DNA of 64,000 nt from Chitinivibrionales bacterium (lineage in GTDB: Bacteria > Fibrobacterota > Chitinivibrionia > Chitinivibrionales > WJKA01): NCBI GenBank assembly GCA_014728295.1, contig WJLW01000039.1:48490-112489 (forward strand). Reading direction: 5' to 3'. Under the pieces are notes generated by a model. That model saw only the letters and a list, made by a program, of their open reading frames with translations. It was not told where the DNA came from and did not search any database. How positions within the stretch are numbered: position 1 is the first letter of the stretch; the number at the start of each line of letters is the position of its first letter. The translations under genes and the position numbers were made by a program. Positions 24,825 through 34,254 of the stretch are shown here, one piece after another.

Positions 24825-26711
24825 ATGCACCCCTTCGGCTTACCTTGCATCATCAGTAGAATAATCTCTGTAATTTTTATCTTGCTTATTGCCGTTTTTC
24901 CCACCCGCGCTAAAACCAGGTGGAGTACTGTGCACATGACCCCCCATGCAGATCTGCTGGCCGGGGGCGATTTGGTGGTTGATGCCCAGGGGTATCTGAT
25001 TCGGGATGTACAGGATGGCATGCAGGTGACCCCTACCTTTCTGCTCGACCTGGGAATAGTGGAATGGGTCAATATTCATGTGGGTTATGCCGGTGGCATT
25101 ACCCTCGGATTTAAAGCGAGAATACTGGGAGAAACAAAATCGTTCCTGCCCTCGCTGGCTGTCGGTACCCACAATATTATCAGTCACAAAGAGACCGGCT
25201 ATTTCAAAGTAGATACCTCCCTGGCAGATATCAACAACGAATTTTATCTTGCAATCAGCAAGGGCGTGGCTGCAATAAAAACACGTTTCCATATTGGCAT
25301 GCAGACGATTCCAACAACCGAAAAAGAGTATTTCAATCCTTTTGTCGCAGTTGAAAAATATTATGGCATGGGAATCTACACATCGCTGGAATTCCATCGC
25401 CGGCATGAGGAGCTGGTTTTTTCGCTGTTTGCCGATTGGCGGATTCTGAGGCGGAAACTGGAATTCTCGGCGGGGCTGATTCATCTGGGCGGGCTCTTAT
25501 TTGATCAGAATAGTGAATTTCGTTTTAAATTGGCTTCGGACAAGCAGATCAGCTTTGTGCGACCCGGAATCTGGATCGGATTGCGCTATAAAGGCAGCTT
25601 AGGGTTCGGCAAAAAGGGCGGCTTCTCCAGCATTGAAGATCATGTCAGAGAACAGGAAGAAGAATTATTGTATTTAAAAAAGGAGCTTGACAGCCTGAAG
25701 CTTTTGCTGGGAAAGAGCGCCAGAGCACTGTCGGAAATAGATAGTACTTTGTCGTCGGTTACCGCCAGTTCGCCCAATGAGCGTGAACGTATCAAAACAG
25801 TGCTGCTGGAAAAGATCATTGCTCTGCGAAGCCTTTACCAATCAGATCATTTCGAGCCTGAGCGAGTCAAACAGCTTGTGACGGAAGTGGCAAATTACCG
25901 TGAACGTGCGTTGGGGCCGCTACAGGAGTTGTTGCTTGATAAGGCGGAAGACCGCTACATCCGGTTGCTCAGTGCAATGCTTTTGGGTGAAATTCGCAAC
26001 AAGGCAGCCTCCGACGTGCTGCTCACTGTTTTAAGCCGGGAGAGTGATCCCGGAATACGCATAGAAATCCTGATTGCACTGGGCAAGATGCGCGATACGC
26101 AGGCGATGTATATGATGGAGCAGCTCGCCAACGATGCCGATGATGCCGTTGCCCTGACGGCGCAGGAAGTTTTGTTCAAGCTGGAAAAAGAGACCGGCGC
26201 CAGGATTTCTCCCAATCTTGACATGCGGGATATTGCTTTGCCGTCCCCCGTTTCCTTGTCGGAGGCGAAAATTCCGATTGCTGATTCGTCGGCAGGGACG
26301 CCAGATACTGCTGCCGCAATAGCGATGCCGGATACTGTTGCAAACTCCAAGCCTGCCCCGGTCCCGCAAGACTCAATCAACATGCTGAGCGAACCGGAAC
26401 TTGAAGATACTCTGAGTCAAGCAACAGACAGCATTCCCCCAGAACTAGAGTCCGCAGCAACCGGCGATACCACGGCATCCCCGCCGCCGGAGCCGGCAGA
26501 ATCAGGTATCGATAAAGATGTTTTGCAAAATACAGACGCTGCTGAAGCAGCCGTCCCGGAATCCGAAGCCGTTGCTGAATCATCATCTGATATCGAAAAT
26601 GAATCCGAATCCGATGGGGAAGAAGAGCAGAAAAAGAAACCTTCCCGCAAGGATCGAAAGTCAAGAAAAACCCGCAGGAGGCGCAAAGAAGCTGAGCCGG
26701 AAGTGTGGTAG
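24825..26711 (+). CDS. Outer-membrane barrel fused to coiled coil, HEAT repeats and charged tail
   Basis: 628 residues in four parts. A signal peptide (IISVIFILLIAVFPTRA) and about 235 residues of alternating strands look like a small outer-membrane barrel (VNIHVGYAGGITLGFKARIL; GMGIYTSLEFHRR). A coiled coil follows (EEELLYLKKELDSLKLLL). Residues about 360-460 contain HEAT/PBS-lyase-like repeats (LSAMLLGEIRNKAASDVLLT; LIALGKMRDTQAM). The last 160 residues are disordered, Pro/Glu/Ser-rich, with a strongly basic end (KKKPSRKDRKSRKTRRRRKE). This combination is not one I know. The basic tail might bind peptidoglycan, LPS or nucleic acid. Convergent with the lytic transglycosylase gene, eight bases apart. 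Confidence 0.7.
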   Translation: MHPFGLPCIISRIISVIFILLIAVFPTRAKTRWSTVHMTPHADLLAGGDLVVDAQGYLIRDVQDGMQVTPTFLLDLGIVEWVNIHVGYAGGITLGFKARILGETKSFLPSLAVGTHNIISHKETGYFKVDTSLADINNEFYLAISKGVAAIKTRFHIGMQTIPTTEKEYFNPFVAVEKYYGMGIYTSLEFHRRHEELVFSLFADWRILRRKLEFSAGLIHLGGLLFDQNSEFRFKLASDKQISFVRPGIWIGLRYKGSLGFGKKGGFSSIEDHVREQEEELLYLKKELDSLKLLLGKSARALSEIDSTLSSVTASSPNERERIKTVLLEKIIALRSLYQSDHFEPERVKQLVTEVANYRERALGPLQELLLDKAEDRYIRLLSAMLLGEIRNKAASDVLLTVLSRESDPGIRIEILIALGKMRDTQAMYMMEQLANDADDAVALTAQEVLFKLEKETGARISPNLDMRDIALPSPVSLSEAKIPIADSSAGTPDTAAAIAMPDTVANSKPAPVPQDSINMLSEPELEDTLSQATDSIPPELESAATGDTTASPPPEPAESGIDKDVLQNTDAAEAAVPESEAVAESSSDIENESESDGEEEQKKKPSRKDRKSRKTRRRRKEAEPEVW

Positions 26712-26719
26712 GGCCTTGC

Positions 26720-27526
26720 TCAGGGCATGAAATATTGCTTGTAAAAATTGTGCTTCAGATAAATTTTGTGAACATACATCTGAGTCTCAAGCGGCAAGGA
26801 AGGATATACTCTATCCCAACTGGTGATGCCGTCATTGCTGCTGTATGATTTCAAAACCCTCCCCCTGCCTGCATTGTAGCTGGCCAGGGCGAATGCAAGG
26901 CGATTTTCAGGGTCATCAGTCTGGCGGCCCCACAGGGAATACATACGCTGGTCATACATGCATCCAACACCGATATTGACCTCCGGCTGCAGCAATAAAT
27001 CCGGATCGGTACCCATGAAACGAGCGGTACTCGGCATGATTTGCATAAGGCCGACGGCTCCCGCACCGCTCTGTGCCGAATCCCGAAAATTGCTTTCGAC
27101 ATAGATCTGCGCCGATATCAGCCGCCAGTCAAATCCATACCGGCGGGCAAATTTGCGTACGATTTTATCGTGCTCCGAAAGCCTATGACGATTGGAACGC
27201 TTGAAAAAAGCATGGTCGCTCTGGAGCCATTTATCAGGATCAAAGTGATCCGCTTGGTACGCTAGCTGAAAGATGCCGGCGTCTTCTTGGGGGGAGATAC
27301 GGCGCCCTGATCCGGATGTGTCTGAAGCGTCGTCACTGCTTTTTCCGGCAATAACCGAGTCGGTTCGTAGCGAGTCGATGTGCGAAGCATCCGCATCCGA
27401 ATTGTGCGGAATCGGGCTTTGCTTGGGGGCGTCAAATTTCATCAGGCCGAACAGAACAAGCCAGAGCGCAGCATACAGCAGCGCGACGAGTCCATAGGAG
27501 ACTATTCTGCTTGAAAAATGCTGCAT
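26720..27526 (-). CDS. Membrane-anchored lytic transglycosylase (SLT domain, GH23-like)
   Basis: About 268 residues. An N-terminal membrane helix (LVALLYAALWLVLFGLMKF) and a linker precede a C-terminal soluble lytic transglycosylase domain that cleaves peptidoglycan between MurNAc and GlcNAc. Signature motifs are ISAQIYVESNFRDSAQSGAG (catalytic Glu in VESNF), GLMQIMPSTA and ALASYNAGRGRV. It follows the DUF350 gene with no gap; an in-frame GTG at 27529 precedes the ATG. A role in wall remodelling fits a neighbourhood rich in envelope genes. Confidence 0.9.
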   Translation of the reverse strand: MQHFSSRIVSYGLVALLYAALWLVLFGLMKFDAPKQSPIPHNSDADASHIDSLRTDSVIAGKSSDDASDTSGSGRRISPQEDAGIFQLAYQADHFDPDKWLQSDHAFFKRSNRHRLSEHDKIVRKFARRYGFDWRLISAQIYVESNFRDSAQSGAGAVGLMQIMPSTARFMGTDPDLLLQPEVNIGVGCMYDQRMYSLWGRQTDDPENRLAFALASYNAGRGRVLKSYSSNDGITSWDRVYPSLPLETQMYVHKIYLKHNFYKQYFMP

Positions 27527-27529
27527 CAC

Positions 27530-27754
27530 TCAAAATTGACCGATGACATATGCCAGTCCGAAAAAGAGCGCGCCTATCATGATTGCCCAGCCGATGTTTT
27601 TGTTCTGGGTAATCTCTTTACGAATGTCAACAATGTCCAGCAAATCGAATATTCTCCAGGCAACAAAACAACTGACTCCATACGTCAACGCTTTGATAAC
27701 GGTCCAGACAAAATTAATCAGGGAAGAAATAAAAAGCTCTTTATTCTTATTCAT
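27530..27754 (-). CDS. Small DUF350-like membrane protein
   Basis: 74 residues from the ATG at 27754, where AAGGAGGT lies six bases upstream; the longer frame from 27796 has no such site. Two transmembrane helices flank the motif DIRKEITQNKNIGWAIMIGA, which matches the conserved E-x-x-N-x-A/G-x-A segment of DUF350 (YjfL) proteins. DUF350 proteins usually have two such repeats and often accompany DUF4178 and PspA-like genes in membrane stress loci; a DUF4178 gene is found at 62734 in this window. Cotranscribed with the lytic transglycosylase. Confidence 0.6.
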   Translation of the reverse strand: MNKNKELFISSLINFVWTVIKALTYGVSCFVAWRIFDLLDIVDIRKEITQNKNIGWAIMIGALFFGLAYVIGQF

Positions 27755-27894
27755 GCAAGTACCTCCTTCGAGACATTTTATGCTATATGGTAACATTCTC
27801 GATCAACAAAACGCAAGCAGTTGATGAAGACACTACTGATCTGAGACCGGGGAGGCGAATAGGTGCTCTCCCGGCCGGGACATCCGATAAGCAC

Positions 27895-27912
27895 AATGCA
27901 ACATGTTGCATT
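27895..27912. promoter_or_regulatory. Perfect 18-bp palindrome, operator candidate
   Basis: AATGCAACATGTTGCATT is an exact 9+9 inverted repeat with no spacer, in the divergent gap between the DUF350 gene (minus) and the pyrophosphatase gene (plus). The form is that of a binding site for a dimeric regulator. Which regulator binds is unknown. Confidence 0.5.
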
Positions 27913-28072
27913 TATACAACGGAATTCATCAGGATGCATTTTTTTTTGGCAAATTTTGTCTATATGTTTGATCGTAAATCACCTGGAAATGTATTTTTTG
28001 TCGGCTAAATATTATTAATCGGATGATGTACCTACACAAACCACACCTAACCTCAGGAGGGTTAAACTCTTT

Positions 28073-30100
28073 ATGGATGTCAACTTAATCTATATGTCAA
28101 TTGGAGCCGGTGTACTGGCATTGCTTTTTGCATTTTGGAAATCGACCTGGATCAATAAGCAGGATGCCGGTACGGATAAAATGAAAGAGATCGGCGCGGC
28201 AGTGAGAGAAGGAGCAATGGCCTTTTTGTCACGCGAATACAAGGTTCTGGCCATATTTGTGATTGCGGTCGCAGTACTGCTGGCCATCGGCAATAAAGGA
28301 ATGATAAAGCTGGTGGCGGTTTCCTTTTTTGTTGGTGCAATTTGTTCGGGGCTGGCGGGATTTTTCGGTATGCGCGTGGCTACGGCAGCTAATATGCGTA
28401 CAACCAACGGAGCGCGTACGGGCCTTGCCGGCGCACTGGCGGTTGCTTTCTCGGGTGGCGCCGTGATGGGGATGTGCGTTGTAGGACTGGGAATACTAGG
28501 ATTGTCGGGGCTGCTGTATGTCTACTCCAATTTCGTCGTCCCGAACGGAACCGAGCTTAACGTATTGAGAGATACCGTGCTGCCGATTCTCAACGGTTTT
28601 GCCATGGGAGCGTCATCGATAGCCCTGTTTGCGCGTGTTGGCGGCGGTATCTATACGAAAGCCGCCGATGTCGGCGCTGACCTGGTCGGTAAGGTCGAAG
28701 CCGGTATTCCCGAAGATGATCCCCGCAACCCCGCCACAATTGCCGATAACGTTGGTGACAATGTCGGCGACGTGGCCGGTATGGGCGCCGATCTCTTCGA
28801 GTCGTATGTCGGATCGATTGTCGGCGCAATGGTACTTGGGGCAGCCGCCGGGAGCATCAATCTGGTGATGCTCCCGCTGGTGCTTGCCGCAATCGGCATT
28901 GTGGTTTCCATTGCCGGAACATTCATCGTACGTGTCAAAGAAGGCGGTAATCCGCAGGCTGCGTTGAATATCGGAACATTCGGTGCAGCCGCTGTTATGG
29001 CAATTGCAACCTATCCTATTTGCAACTGGCTTGTGCCCGATAAAGCACTGGGCATCTTCATCGCTACTATCGGCGGCCTTGCGGCCGGTATTGCAATTGG
29101 TATCATCACCGAGTACTATACTGCTGAAAATAAAAAACCGGCCCAAAAAATTGCGGACGCTTCGGAAACGGGAGCGGCAACCAACATCATTGCCGGTTTG
29201 GGTACCGGCATGTTGTCGACAGCCCTGCCGGTTATCTGCATTGCCGCTGCGATTTTAATAGCGTTTCATTTTGCCGATCTGTATGGAATTGCTATCGCCG
29301 CACTGGGTATGCTCGCAACAACCGGCATTCAGCTTGCAGTTGACGCCTACGGGCCAATAGCAGACAATGCCGGCGGGCTGGCCGAAATGGCGGAATTGCC
29401 GAAAGAAGTACGCGGCCGCACCGATAAACTTGATGCCGTGGGTAACACCACTGCGGCTATTGGAAAAGGCTTTGCGATTGGTTCTGCTGCGCTGACGGCT
29501 CTGGCACTCTTTGCCGCCTATCGCTCGGTTGTGGGAATCACTGTTATCGACGTAACCAAGCCGACGGTGATGGCCGGATTATTTCTCGGCGGCATGCTGC
29601 CCTTCCTGTTCTCATCGTTTGCCATGGCGGCAGTGGGACGCGCCGCTTTCGCCATGATCGAAGAGGTTCGTCGTCAATTCAAATCCATTCCCGGGTTGCT
29701 GGAAGGTACGGGTAAAGCCGATTATGCCAAGTGCGTGGATATCTCGACTGCTGCGGCTATTAGAGAGATGGTAGTACCGGGTCTCATTGCGGTACTGACT
29801 CCGGTTGTGATCGGATTTGCCGGCGGTCCTGAAATGCTGGGCGGACTGCTGGCCGGCGTAACTGTTTCAGGCGTGATGATGGCGCTGTTCATGTCTAACG
29901 CCGGAGGCGCCTGGGATAACGCCAAGAAGTATATCGAAGGCGGTGCACATGGCGGTAAAGGCTCGGATGCACATAAGGCGGCAGTCACCGGAGATACCGT
30001 CGGCGATCCGTTCAAGGATACTGCCGGTCCATCGTTGAATATCCTGATCAAGCTCATGAGCGTAGTGTCGCTGGTGATCGCACCGATGCTTGCAAAGTAA
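28073..30100 (+). CDS. hppA: K+-dependent membrane pyrophosphatase (probably Na+-pumping)
   Basis: 675 residues with about 16 transmembrane helices. It hydrolyses cytoplasmic pyrophosphate and exports cations. The substrate site is intact: [39 protein letters not shown] and the late [10 protein letters not shown] region. [14 protein letters not shown] has Ala where K+-independent enzymes have Lys, placing it in the K+-dependent class. [12 protein letters not shown] keeps the Glu in the position seen in Na+-PPases rather than shifted one helical turn, so Na+ transport is the more likely function; this is inference from family patterns. AGGAGGG precedes the ATG, and a terminator follows. Confidence 0.95.
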   Translation: MDVNLIYMSIGAGVLALLFAFWKSTWINKQDAGTDKMKEIGAAVREGAMAFLSREYKVLAIFVIAVAVLLAIGNKGMIKLVAVSFFVGAICSGLAGFFGMRVATAANMRTTNGARTGLAGALAVAFSGGAVMGMCVVGLGILGLSGLLYVYSNFVVPNGTELNVLRDTVLPILNGFAMGASSIALFARVGGGIYTKAADVGADLVGKVEAGIPEDDPRNPATIADNVGDNVGDVAGMGADLFESYVGSIVGAMVLGAAAGSINLVMLPLVLAAIGIVVSIAGTFIVRVKEGGNPQAALNIGTFGAAAVMAIATYPICNWLVPDKALGIFIATIGGLAAGIAIGIITEYYTAENKKPAQKIADASETGAATNIIAGLGTGMLSTALPVICIAAAILIAFHFADLYGIAIAALGMLATTGIQLAVDAYGPIADNAGGLAEMAELPKEVRGRTDKLDAVGNTTAAIGKGFAIGSAALTALALFAAYRSVVGITVIDVTKPTVMAGLFLGGMLPFLFSSFAMAAVGRAAFAMIEEVRRQFKSIPGLLEGTGKADYAKCVDISTAAAIREMVVPGLIAVLTPVVIGFAGGPEMLGGLLAGVTVSGVMMALFMSNAGGAWDNAKKYIEGGAHGGKGSDAHKAAVTGDTVGDPFKDTAGPSLNILIKLMSVVSLVIAPMLAK

Positions 30101-30133
30101 CGTCGAGCACTATGGTCAATCGATGAAAATATG

Positions 30134-30166
30134 GGCAGGTCAGGCAATGGCCTGCCTTTTTATTTT
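30134..30166 (+). terminator. Rho-independent terminator of the pyrophosphatase gene
   Basis: GGCAGG (30134-30139) pairs with CCTGCC (30151-30156), extended by a T-G pair, and is followed by TTTTTATTTT. Confidence 0.8.
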
Positions 30167-30261
30167 AAAATCCGGCTGCACAAATGTAATTTTAATGCCG
30201 AAATTATTCTCAAAACTACTCGCAATCGGAATGTCTGCTCTGAGAAAGGCTTGAACGAGAT

Positions 30262-30831
30262 ATGATTAAAGCAACGCAAATAAGAAAGGGTATGGTCATT
30301 CTGCACGAAAGTCAGCCGTGCAAGGTCGTCCATTTCAAGCACACGGTAACCGGACGCGGCTCTGCCAGCATCCCGGCAAAATTGAAGAATATTCTGGATG
30401 GATCGACCAGCGAAGTGACCTTCCGCTCCGATGATAAAGTGGAGAAAGTGTTTCTGTCCGAAGAGGATATGGAATTCCTGTACGTTGATGGGGACGATTA
30501 TGTTTTCATGAATCAGGAGTCTTACGAGCAGATTTCGATTAACAAAGAGGAAATTGAAGAAATAACCGGCTACCTGGTTGAGAATGCATTTTGTAAAATT
30601 GACTTGTATGAAGGCAAGCCGATTGGGGTCACCCCGCCCACTAATGTGCAGCTAACCGTCGAGGATACGGAACCGGTGATCAAGGGCGCTACGGCAGCAG
30701 GAAATGTTACCAAACCCGCTACTCTGCAAACGGGACTGACGATTCAGGTGCCGATGTTTGTTGACAAGGGTGATACGGTCATTGTCAATACGGTTACCGG
30801 CGAGTACTCGGGGAGGCCGGGGCGCAATTAG
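30262..30831 (+). CDS. efp: Elongation factor P, Arg32 type
   Basis: 189 residues, the standard three-domain EF-P that relieves ribosome stalling at proline runs. The N-terminal KOW-like domain, the OB domain (FMNQESYEQISI) and the C-terminal signature (LQTGLTIQVPMFVDKGDTVIVNTVTGEY) are all clear. The tip of the first-domain loop reads VTGRGSASIPAKLKN: residue 32 is Arg, not the Lys modified by EpmA/EpmB. This matches EF-Ps that are rhamnosylated by EarP, such as that of Pseudomonas. No earP is seen in the window. The TAG stop lies inside the edge of a dispersed intergenic repeat. Confidence 0.95.
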   Translation: MIKATQIRKGMVILHESQPCKVVHFKHTVTGRGSASIPAKLKNILDGSTSEVTFRSDDKVEKVFLSEEDMEFLYVDGDDYVFMNQESYEQISINKEEIEEITGYLVENAFCKIDLYEGKPIGVTPPTNVQLTVEDTEPVIKGATAAGNVTKPATLQTGLTIQVPMFVDKGDTVIVNTVTGEYSGRPGRN

Positions 30832-30958
30832 ACTCTCAGTTGGTAACTTCTATGGTTTTTGCGTATGTTTTTCGCAACATATCAAGGTCGATTCCGGCTG
30901 ACCTCTGACGGCTGACGTCTGACCTCTCCGGCGAAGCCGGTTTGGTCTATTAGTCTAA
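30828..30958. repeat. Dispersed intergenic repeat, copy A
   Basis: About 131 bp filling the whole space between the convergent efp and FecR genes. It begins TTAGACT and ends AGTCTAA, forming 7-bp terminal inverted repeats that also supply both genes' stop codons. Inside lies a 14-bp tandem pair (CGGCTGACCTCTGA/CGGCTGACGTCTGA) and a CCGGC-GAA-GCCGG hairpin. A second copy in opposite orientation lies at 54120-54222; roughly 100 bases align with five substitutions, and one of the 14-mers is missing there. Confidence 0.85.
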
Positions 30959-32167
30959 ATGAATATATCGGGCCACATCATCCACCGACTGCTGCAGCAC
31001 TTTCTGCACCGCCAATCCGATAATTGACCCGGCAAATTCTTTGTTTTTCAAATCAAATTTCAGTTTGGCGATTGACTTCCACGAATTTCTCGAGTTGTGT
31101 CTGCCGGAAACTTCGCCGGTGAAATAATTGTCATAGATTAGCTTCTGCCCGGTAATATCGATGAGCTGCAGGTGCAGGCGTACATGCGCGATATTATGCT
31201 CGCTGTACTCATCGGCGGCAGTCGAAATCTTGGCCAGGTTGTTTATTTCGAAATTTTCAATCGTTCCCGTCAAGACATATTTGGCATGCTCCTTCACGCC
31301 GTAAATGAGCGGGTCTGCCTGGGGCTTGGCAGGTATCTCCGTTTTGAAACCATTTACGACTTTGGGAATGCGCTGCACAATTTCTCCTGCAAGCTCCTTG
31401 CCGACATCCCACGTACCTTCGTAGTGGGAATTGTTCATGAGCGGCATAACGATAAGCTTGTTGGTGGTTTTGCCGGTGATTACTGTATAGTCCCGCCTGG
31501 CTTTCTTCTTTTGCTCCTTCATTTCGGTGTCGACAATGCCGGAGGGTACCCATGTCTTCAGGTAGTTTATCTCTTTGTCGAGAATTGCCTTGGGAAGAAT
31601 TGGATCGGTATTTACGGCTACCTGTGTCTTGAATCCAGCGCTGAGAAACGAAGAGATATTCTTGAGGATATTCCTAACCAGAACCGTGCCGTTGATAACC
31701 GCAACCGAACTCAAACCGTCCGCTTCATTGACCTTGACTTCGAATGAAGTACCCCGCACGGCAACGACTGCTGTGGGCGTATATACTTTGGTATCATGAC
31801 CGCGCACGATTTGCTGAGGAAGGATCGATTTTACCAGAAAGAAGACGGCCCCTTTAAATACCGTAATGTGCTGGGTAATAGTTTTGCGCTTTTCATTCTC
31901 AAATGTATTGACCAGGATTTGAGTGTTTTGATGGAGATACAGTTTGCGACCGTCATTCCAGTGTATGCGCGCGTGTGAATTTTTCAGCGCGCGCACTATG
32001 TCATTATTATATAACCGGGCGCCTGTGCCGATAATTATCCACTTCTCATGCCCGGCTTTACGCATCTCAACCTTACCGGAAAGTGAATCCAGTACGGCAA
32101 ATGGTTCTGCTTTCAAAGGAAGTACCGACAGCATCATCCCCGGCAGTAAAAGTATCAGTTTTTTCAT
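30950..32167 (-). CDS. Secreted FecR-domain protein with a CsgG-like C-terminal domain
   Basis: 405 residues with a signal peptide (LILLLPGMMLSVLPLKA). Residues about 25-180 form a FecR domain: GKVEMRKAGHEKW, then LHQNTQILV and the conserved end TAVVAVRGTSFEVKV. The rest, from about residue 225, resembles the CsgG/curli-assembly lipoprotein fold (KLIVMPLMNNSHYEGTWDVG; YVLTGTIENFEI; HVRLHLQLIDITGQKLIYD; AVQKVLQQSVDDVARYI). FecR domains outside iron signalling often bind glycans. The pairing with a CsgG-like domain is unusual. A good promoter lies upstream. Its TAA stop is supplied by the terminal repeat of the intergenic element. Confidence 0.75.
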   Translation of the reverse strand: MKKLILLLPGMMLSVLPLKAEPFAVLDSLSGKVEMRKAGHEKWIIIGTGARLYNNDIVRALKNSHARIHWNDGRKLYLHQNTQILVNTFENEKRKTITQHITVFKGAVFFLVKSILPQQIVRGHDTKVYTPTAVVAVRGTSFEVKVNEADGLSSVAVINGTVLVRNILKNISSFLSAGFKTQVAVNTDPILPKAILDKEINYLKTWVPSGIVDTEMKEQKKKARRDYTVITGKTTNKLIVMPLMNNSHYEGTWDVGKELAGEIVQRIPKVVNGFKTEIPAKPQADPLIYGVKEHAKYVLTGTIENFEINNLAKISTAADEYSEHNIAHVRLHLQLIDITGQKLIYDNYFTGEVSGRHNSRNSWKSIAKLKFDLKNKEFAGSIIGLAVQKVLQQSVDDVARYIHLD

Positions 32168-32233
32168 ATCTGCTCCCGTCTCCTGCGGCTCTTGCAGGTA
32201 AACTAATTATCTTCATTTTGGATACATCTTCTA

Positions 32234-32262
32234 ATTATACCCCGCTCATGGCTGGTATGCAA
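32234..32262 (-). promoter_or_regulatory. Sigma-70-type promoter for the FecR/CsgG-like gene
   Basis: TTGCAT (32257-32262) and a perfect TATAAT (32234-32239) on the minus strand are separated by 17 bases, about 70 bases before the start codon. Confidence 0.7.
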
Positions 32263-32403
32263 GCTTGAGTTGTTCTATCGGAAAGATTGTTTCCTTTTAA
32301 GCAGTGTCGATTTTAAGCTCCGTTTTAACTATTTTAGTGAGGATACCGACTTAAATAATGTGTGTTCGATTCTGAACAGCCAATCTGCAAGGAGATGAAC
32401 TTT

Positions 32404-34254
32404 ATGCCCAGATCCTTACGAAGCGAAGCAACAACCGGAGGGCGCCGGATGGCCGGGGCGCGCAGTCTGTGGAGGGCCAACGGAATGCGGGAAGAGCATA
32501 TGGGCAAGCCGATAATTGCCGTTGTCAATTCATTCACGCAATTTGTTCCGGGACATGTGCATTTGCATACGATCGGGCAGCGAGTTAAAAGCATGATTGA
32601 AGAACAGGGCTGTTTTGCTGCCGAATTTAATACCATCGCAATTGACGACGGAATTGCCATGGGCCATACCGGCATGCTGTATTCACTGCCTTCACGTGAA
32701 TTGATTGCCGACAGTGTTGAATATATGTGTAATGCTCACAAAGTTGATGCAATGGTCTGCATATCCAACTGTGATAAAATCACCCCCGGTATGCTGCTGG
32801 GCGCCATGCGACTAAATATCCCGGCAATCTTCGTATCCGGCGGCCCTATGGAAGCGGGGATCGAGGGGGATAAAAAATTCGACCTGGTTGACGCCATGGT
32901 CATGGCTGCAGACAAAAATGTCAGCGATGAGGAAGTCAAGGCTGTTGAGCGTTCGGCATGTCCAACCTGCGGATCGTGTTCGGGTATGTTTACGGCGAAT
33001 TCCATGAATTGCCTCAACGAAGCGCTGGGGCTGGCACTGCCCGGAAACGGCACGATCATGGCAACGCACAAAAATCGCCTGGGTCTTTTCGATCGCGCCG
33101 CAAAACGTATCGTCGAGATGGCGAATGCCTGCTATTTCGATGATGACGATTCTGTCCTGCCGCGTTCGGTCGGTTCGAAAGAGGCCTTTCTGAATGCGAT
33201 GTCGCTGGATATCGCTATGGGTGGCTCTACCAATACCGTGTTGCATTTGCTGGCAATTGCTCAGGAGGCGCAGGTTGATTTCAACATGACGGATATCGAT
33301 GCTCTGTCTCGCAAGATACCCGTTTTATGCAAAGTCGCCCCCAGCTCCGATTATCATGTGGAAGATGTTAACCGTGCCGGAGGGATTCTCTCGATTCTGG
33401 CGGAGTTGTCGCGTGCCGATTTGCTTGACTTGAGCGTCAAGCGTGCCGACGGTCTGAAATTGGGAGAAGCAATCGATCAGTACGATATTAAAAGCAGCAG
33501 CATTTCCGACTACGCTTTGACGTTGTGGGGAAGCGCTCCCGGCGGCATATCCGGCAATCGTACGATGGGATCGCAGGAGAATGTTTACGAGGAGCTTGAC
33601 ACCGACCGCGAAACCGGCTGCATCCGCGACATGGAACACGCGTACAGCCGTGAAGGCGGTTTGTGCGTCCTCTACGGAAATATCGCGCCCAACGGCAGCA
33701 TCGTCAAAACCGCCGGTGTCGACGAATCGATCTATGTCTTCAAGGGAACGGCAAAAGTATACGAATCCCAGGAAGCGGCATGTGACGGCATTCTTGGCGA
33801 AGAAATCAAGGCCGGCGACATCGTTGTTATTCGCTACGAAGGACCAAAGGGCGGTCCCGGCATGCAGGAGATGCTCTATCCGACATCTTATATCAAATCT
33901 ATTGGTCTGGGCAAAGAGTGTGCGTTGATCACCGATGGACGCTTTTCCGGCGGTACATCCGGTTTGTCAATTGGCCACGTCTCTCCCGAAGCTGCTGCAG
34001 GTGGAGCAATCGCTCTGATTCAGGACAACGATACGATCGAGATACATATTCCCGAGCGCAGGCTGCATCTGGACGTTTCCGATGTAGAACTCGCTCAACG
34101 CCGGCACGCGGAAGAAGCTTATGGCCGGCACGCGTACCGCGCCCGCAATCGTGACCGTGTCGTTTCGAAGGCCTTGCAGGCCTACTCGCTTTTCGCAACT
34201 TCCGCCGATATCGGAGCGATACGCATGCTGCCGCAAAGCGAGGTGGACGAATGA
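32404..34254 (+). CDS. ilvD: Dihydroxy-acid dehydratase
   Basis: 616 residues, the same size as E. coli IlvD. It dehydrates 2,3-dihydroxy-isovalerate and its homologue to the keto acids used for valine, isoleucine and leucine. Iron-sulfur ligands and signatures are present: [39 protein letters not shown], and [18 protein letters not shown]. The C-terminal beta-barrel contains the conserved [20 protein letters not shown]. The ATG at 32404 is preferred because AAGGAG is nine bases before it; the nearer ATG at 32395 abuts that site. Its last codons overlap the start of the SIS isomerase gene by four bases. Confidence 0.95.
   Translation: MPRSLRSEATTGGRRMAGARSLWRANGMREEHMGKPIIAVVNSFTQFVPGHVHLHTIGQRVKSMIEEQGCFAAEFNTIAIDDGIAMGHTGMLYSLPSRELIADSVEYMCNAHKVDAMVCISNCDKITPGMLLGAMRLNIPAIFVSGGPMEAGIEGDKKFDLVDAMVMAADKNVSDEEVKAVERSACPTCGSCSGMFTANSMNCLNEALGLALPGNGTIMATHKNRLGLFDRAAKRIVEMANACYFDDDDSVLPRSVGSKEAFLNAMSLDIAMGGSTNTVLHLLAIAQEAQVDFNMTDIDALSRKIPVLCKVAPSSDYHVEDVNRAGGILSILAELSRADLLDLSVKRADGLKLGEAIDQYDIKSSSISDYALTLWGSAPGGISGNRTMGSQENVYEELDTDRETGCIRDMEHAYSREGGLCVLYGNIAPNGSIVKTAGVDESIYVFKGTAKVYESQEAACDGILGEEIKAGDIVVIRYEGPKGGPGMQEMLYPTSYIKSIGLGKECALITDGRFSGGTSGLSIGHVSPEAAAGGAIALIQDNDTIEIHIPERRLHLDVSDVELAQRRHAEEAYGRHAYRARNRDRVVSKALQAYSLFATSADIGAIRMLPQSEVDE

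Noticed and set aside
32362..32403. Longer ilvD start
   Set aside because: AAGGAG at 32389-32394 is correctly spaced only for the ATG at 32404, and the resulting length equals E. coli IlvD.
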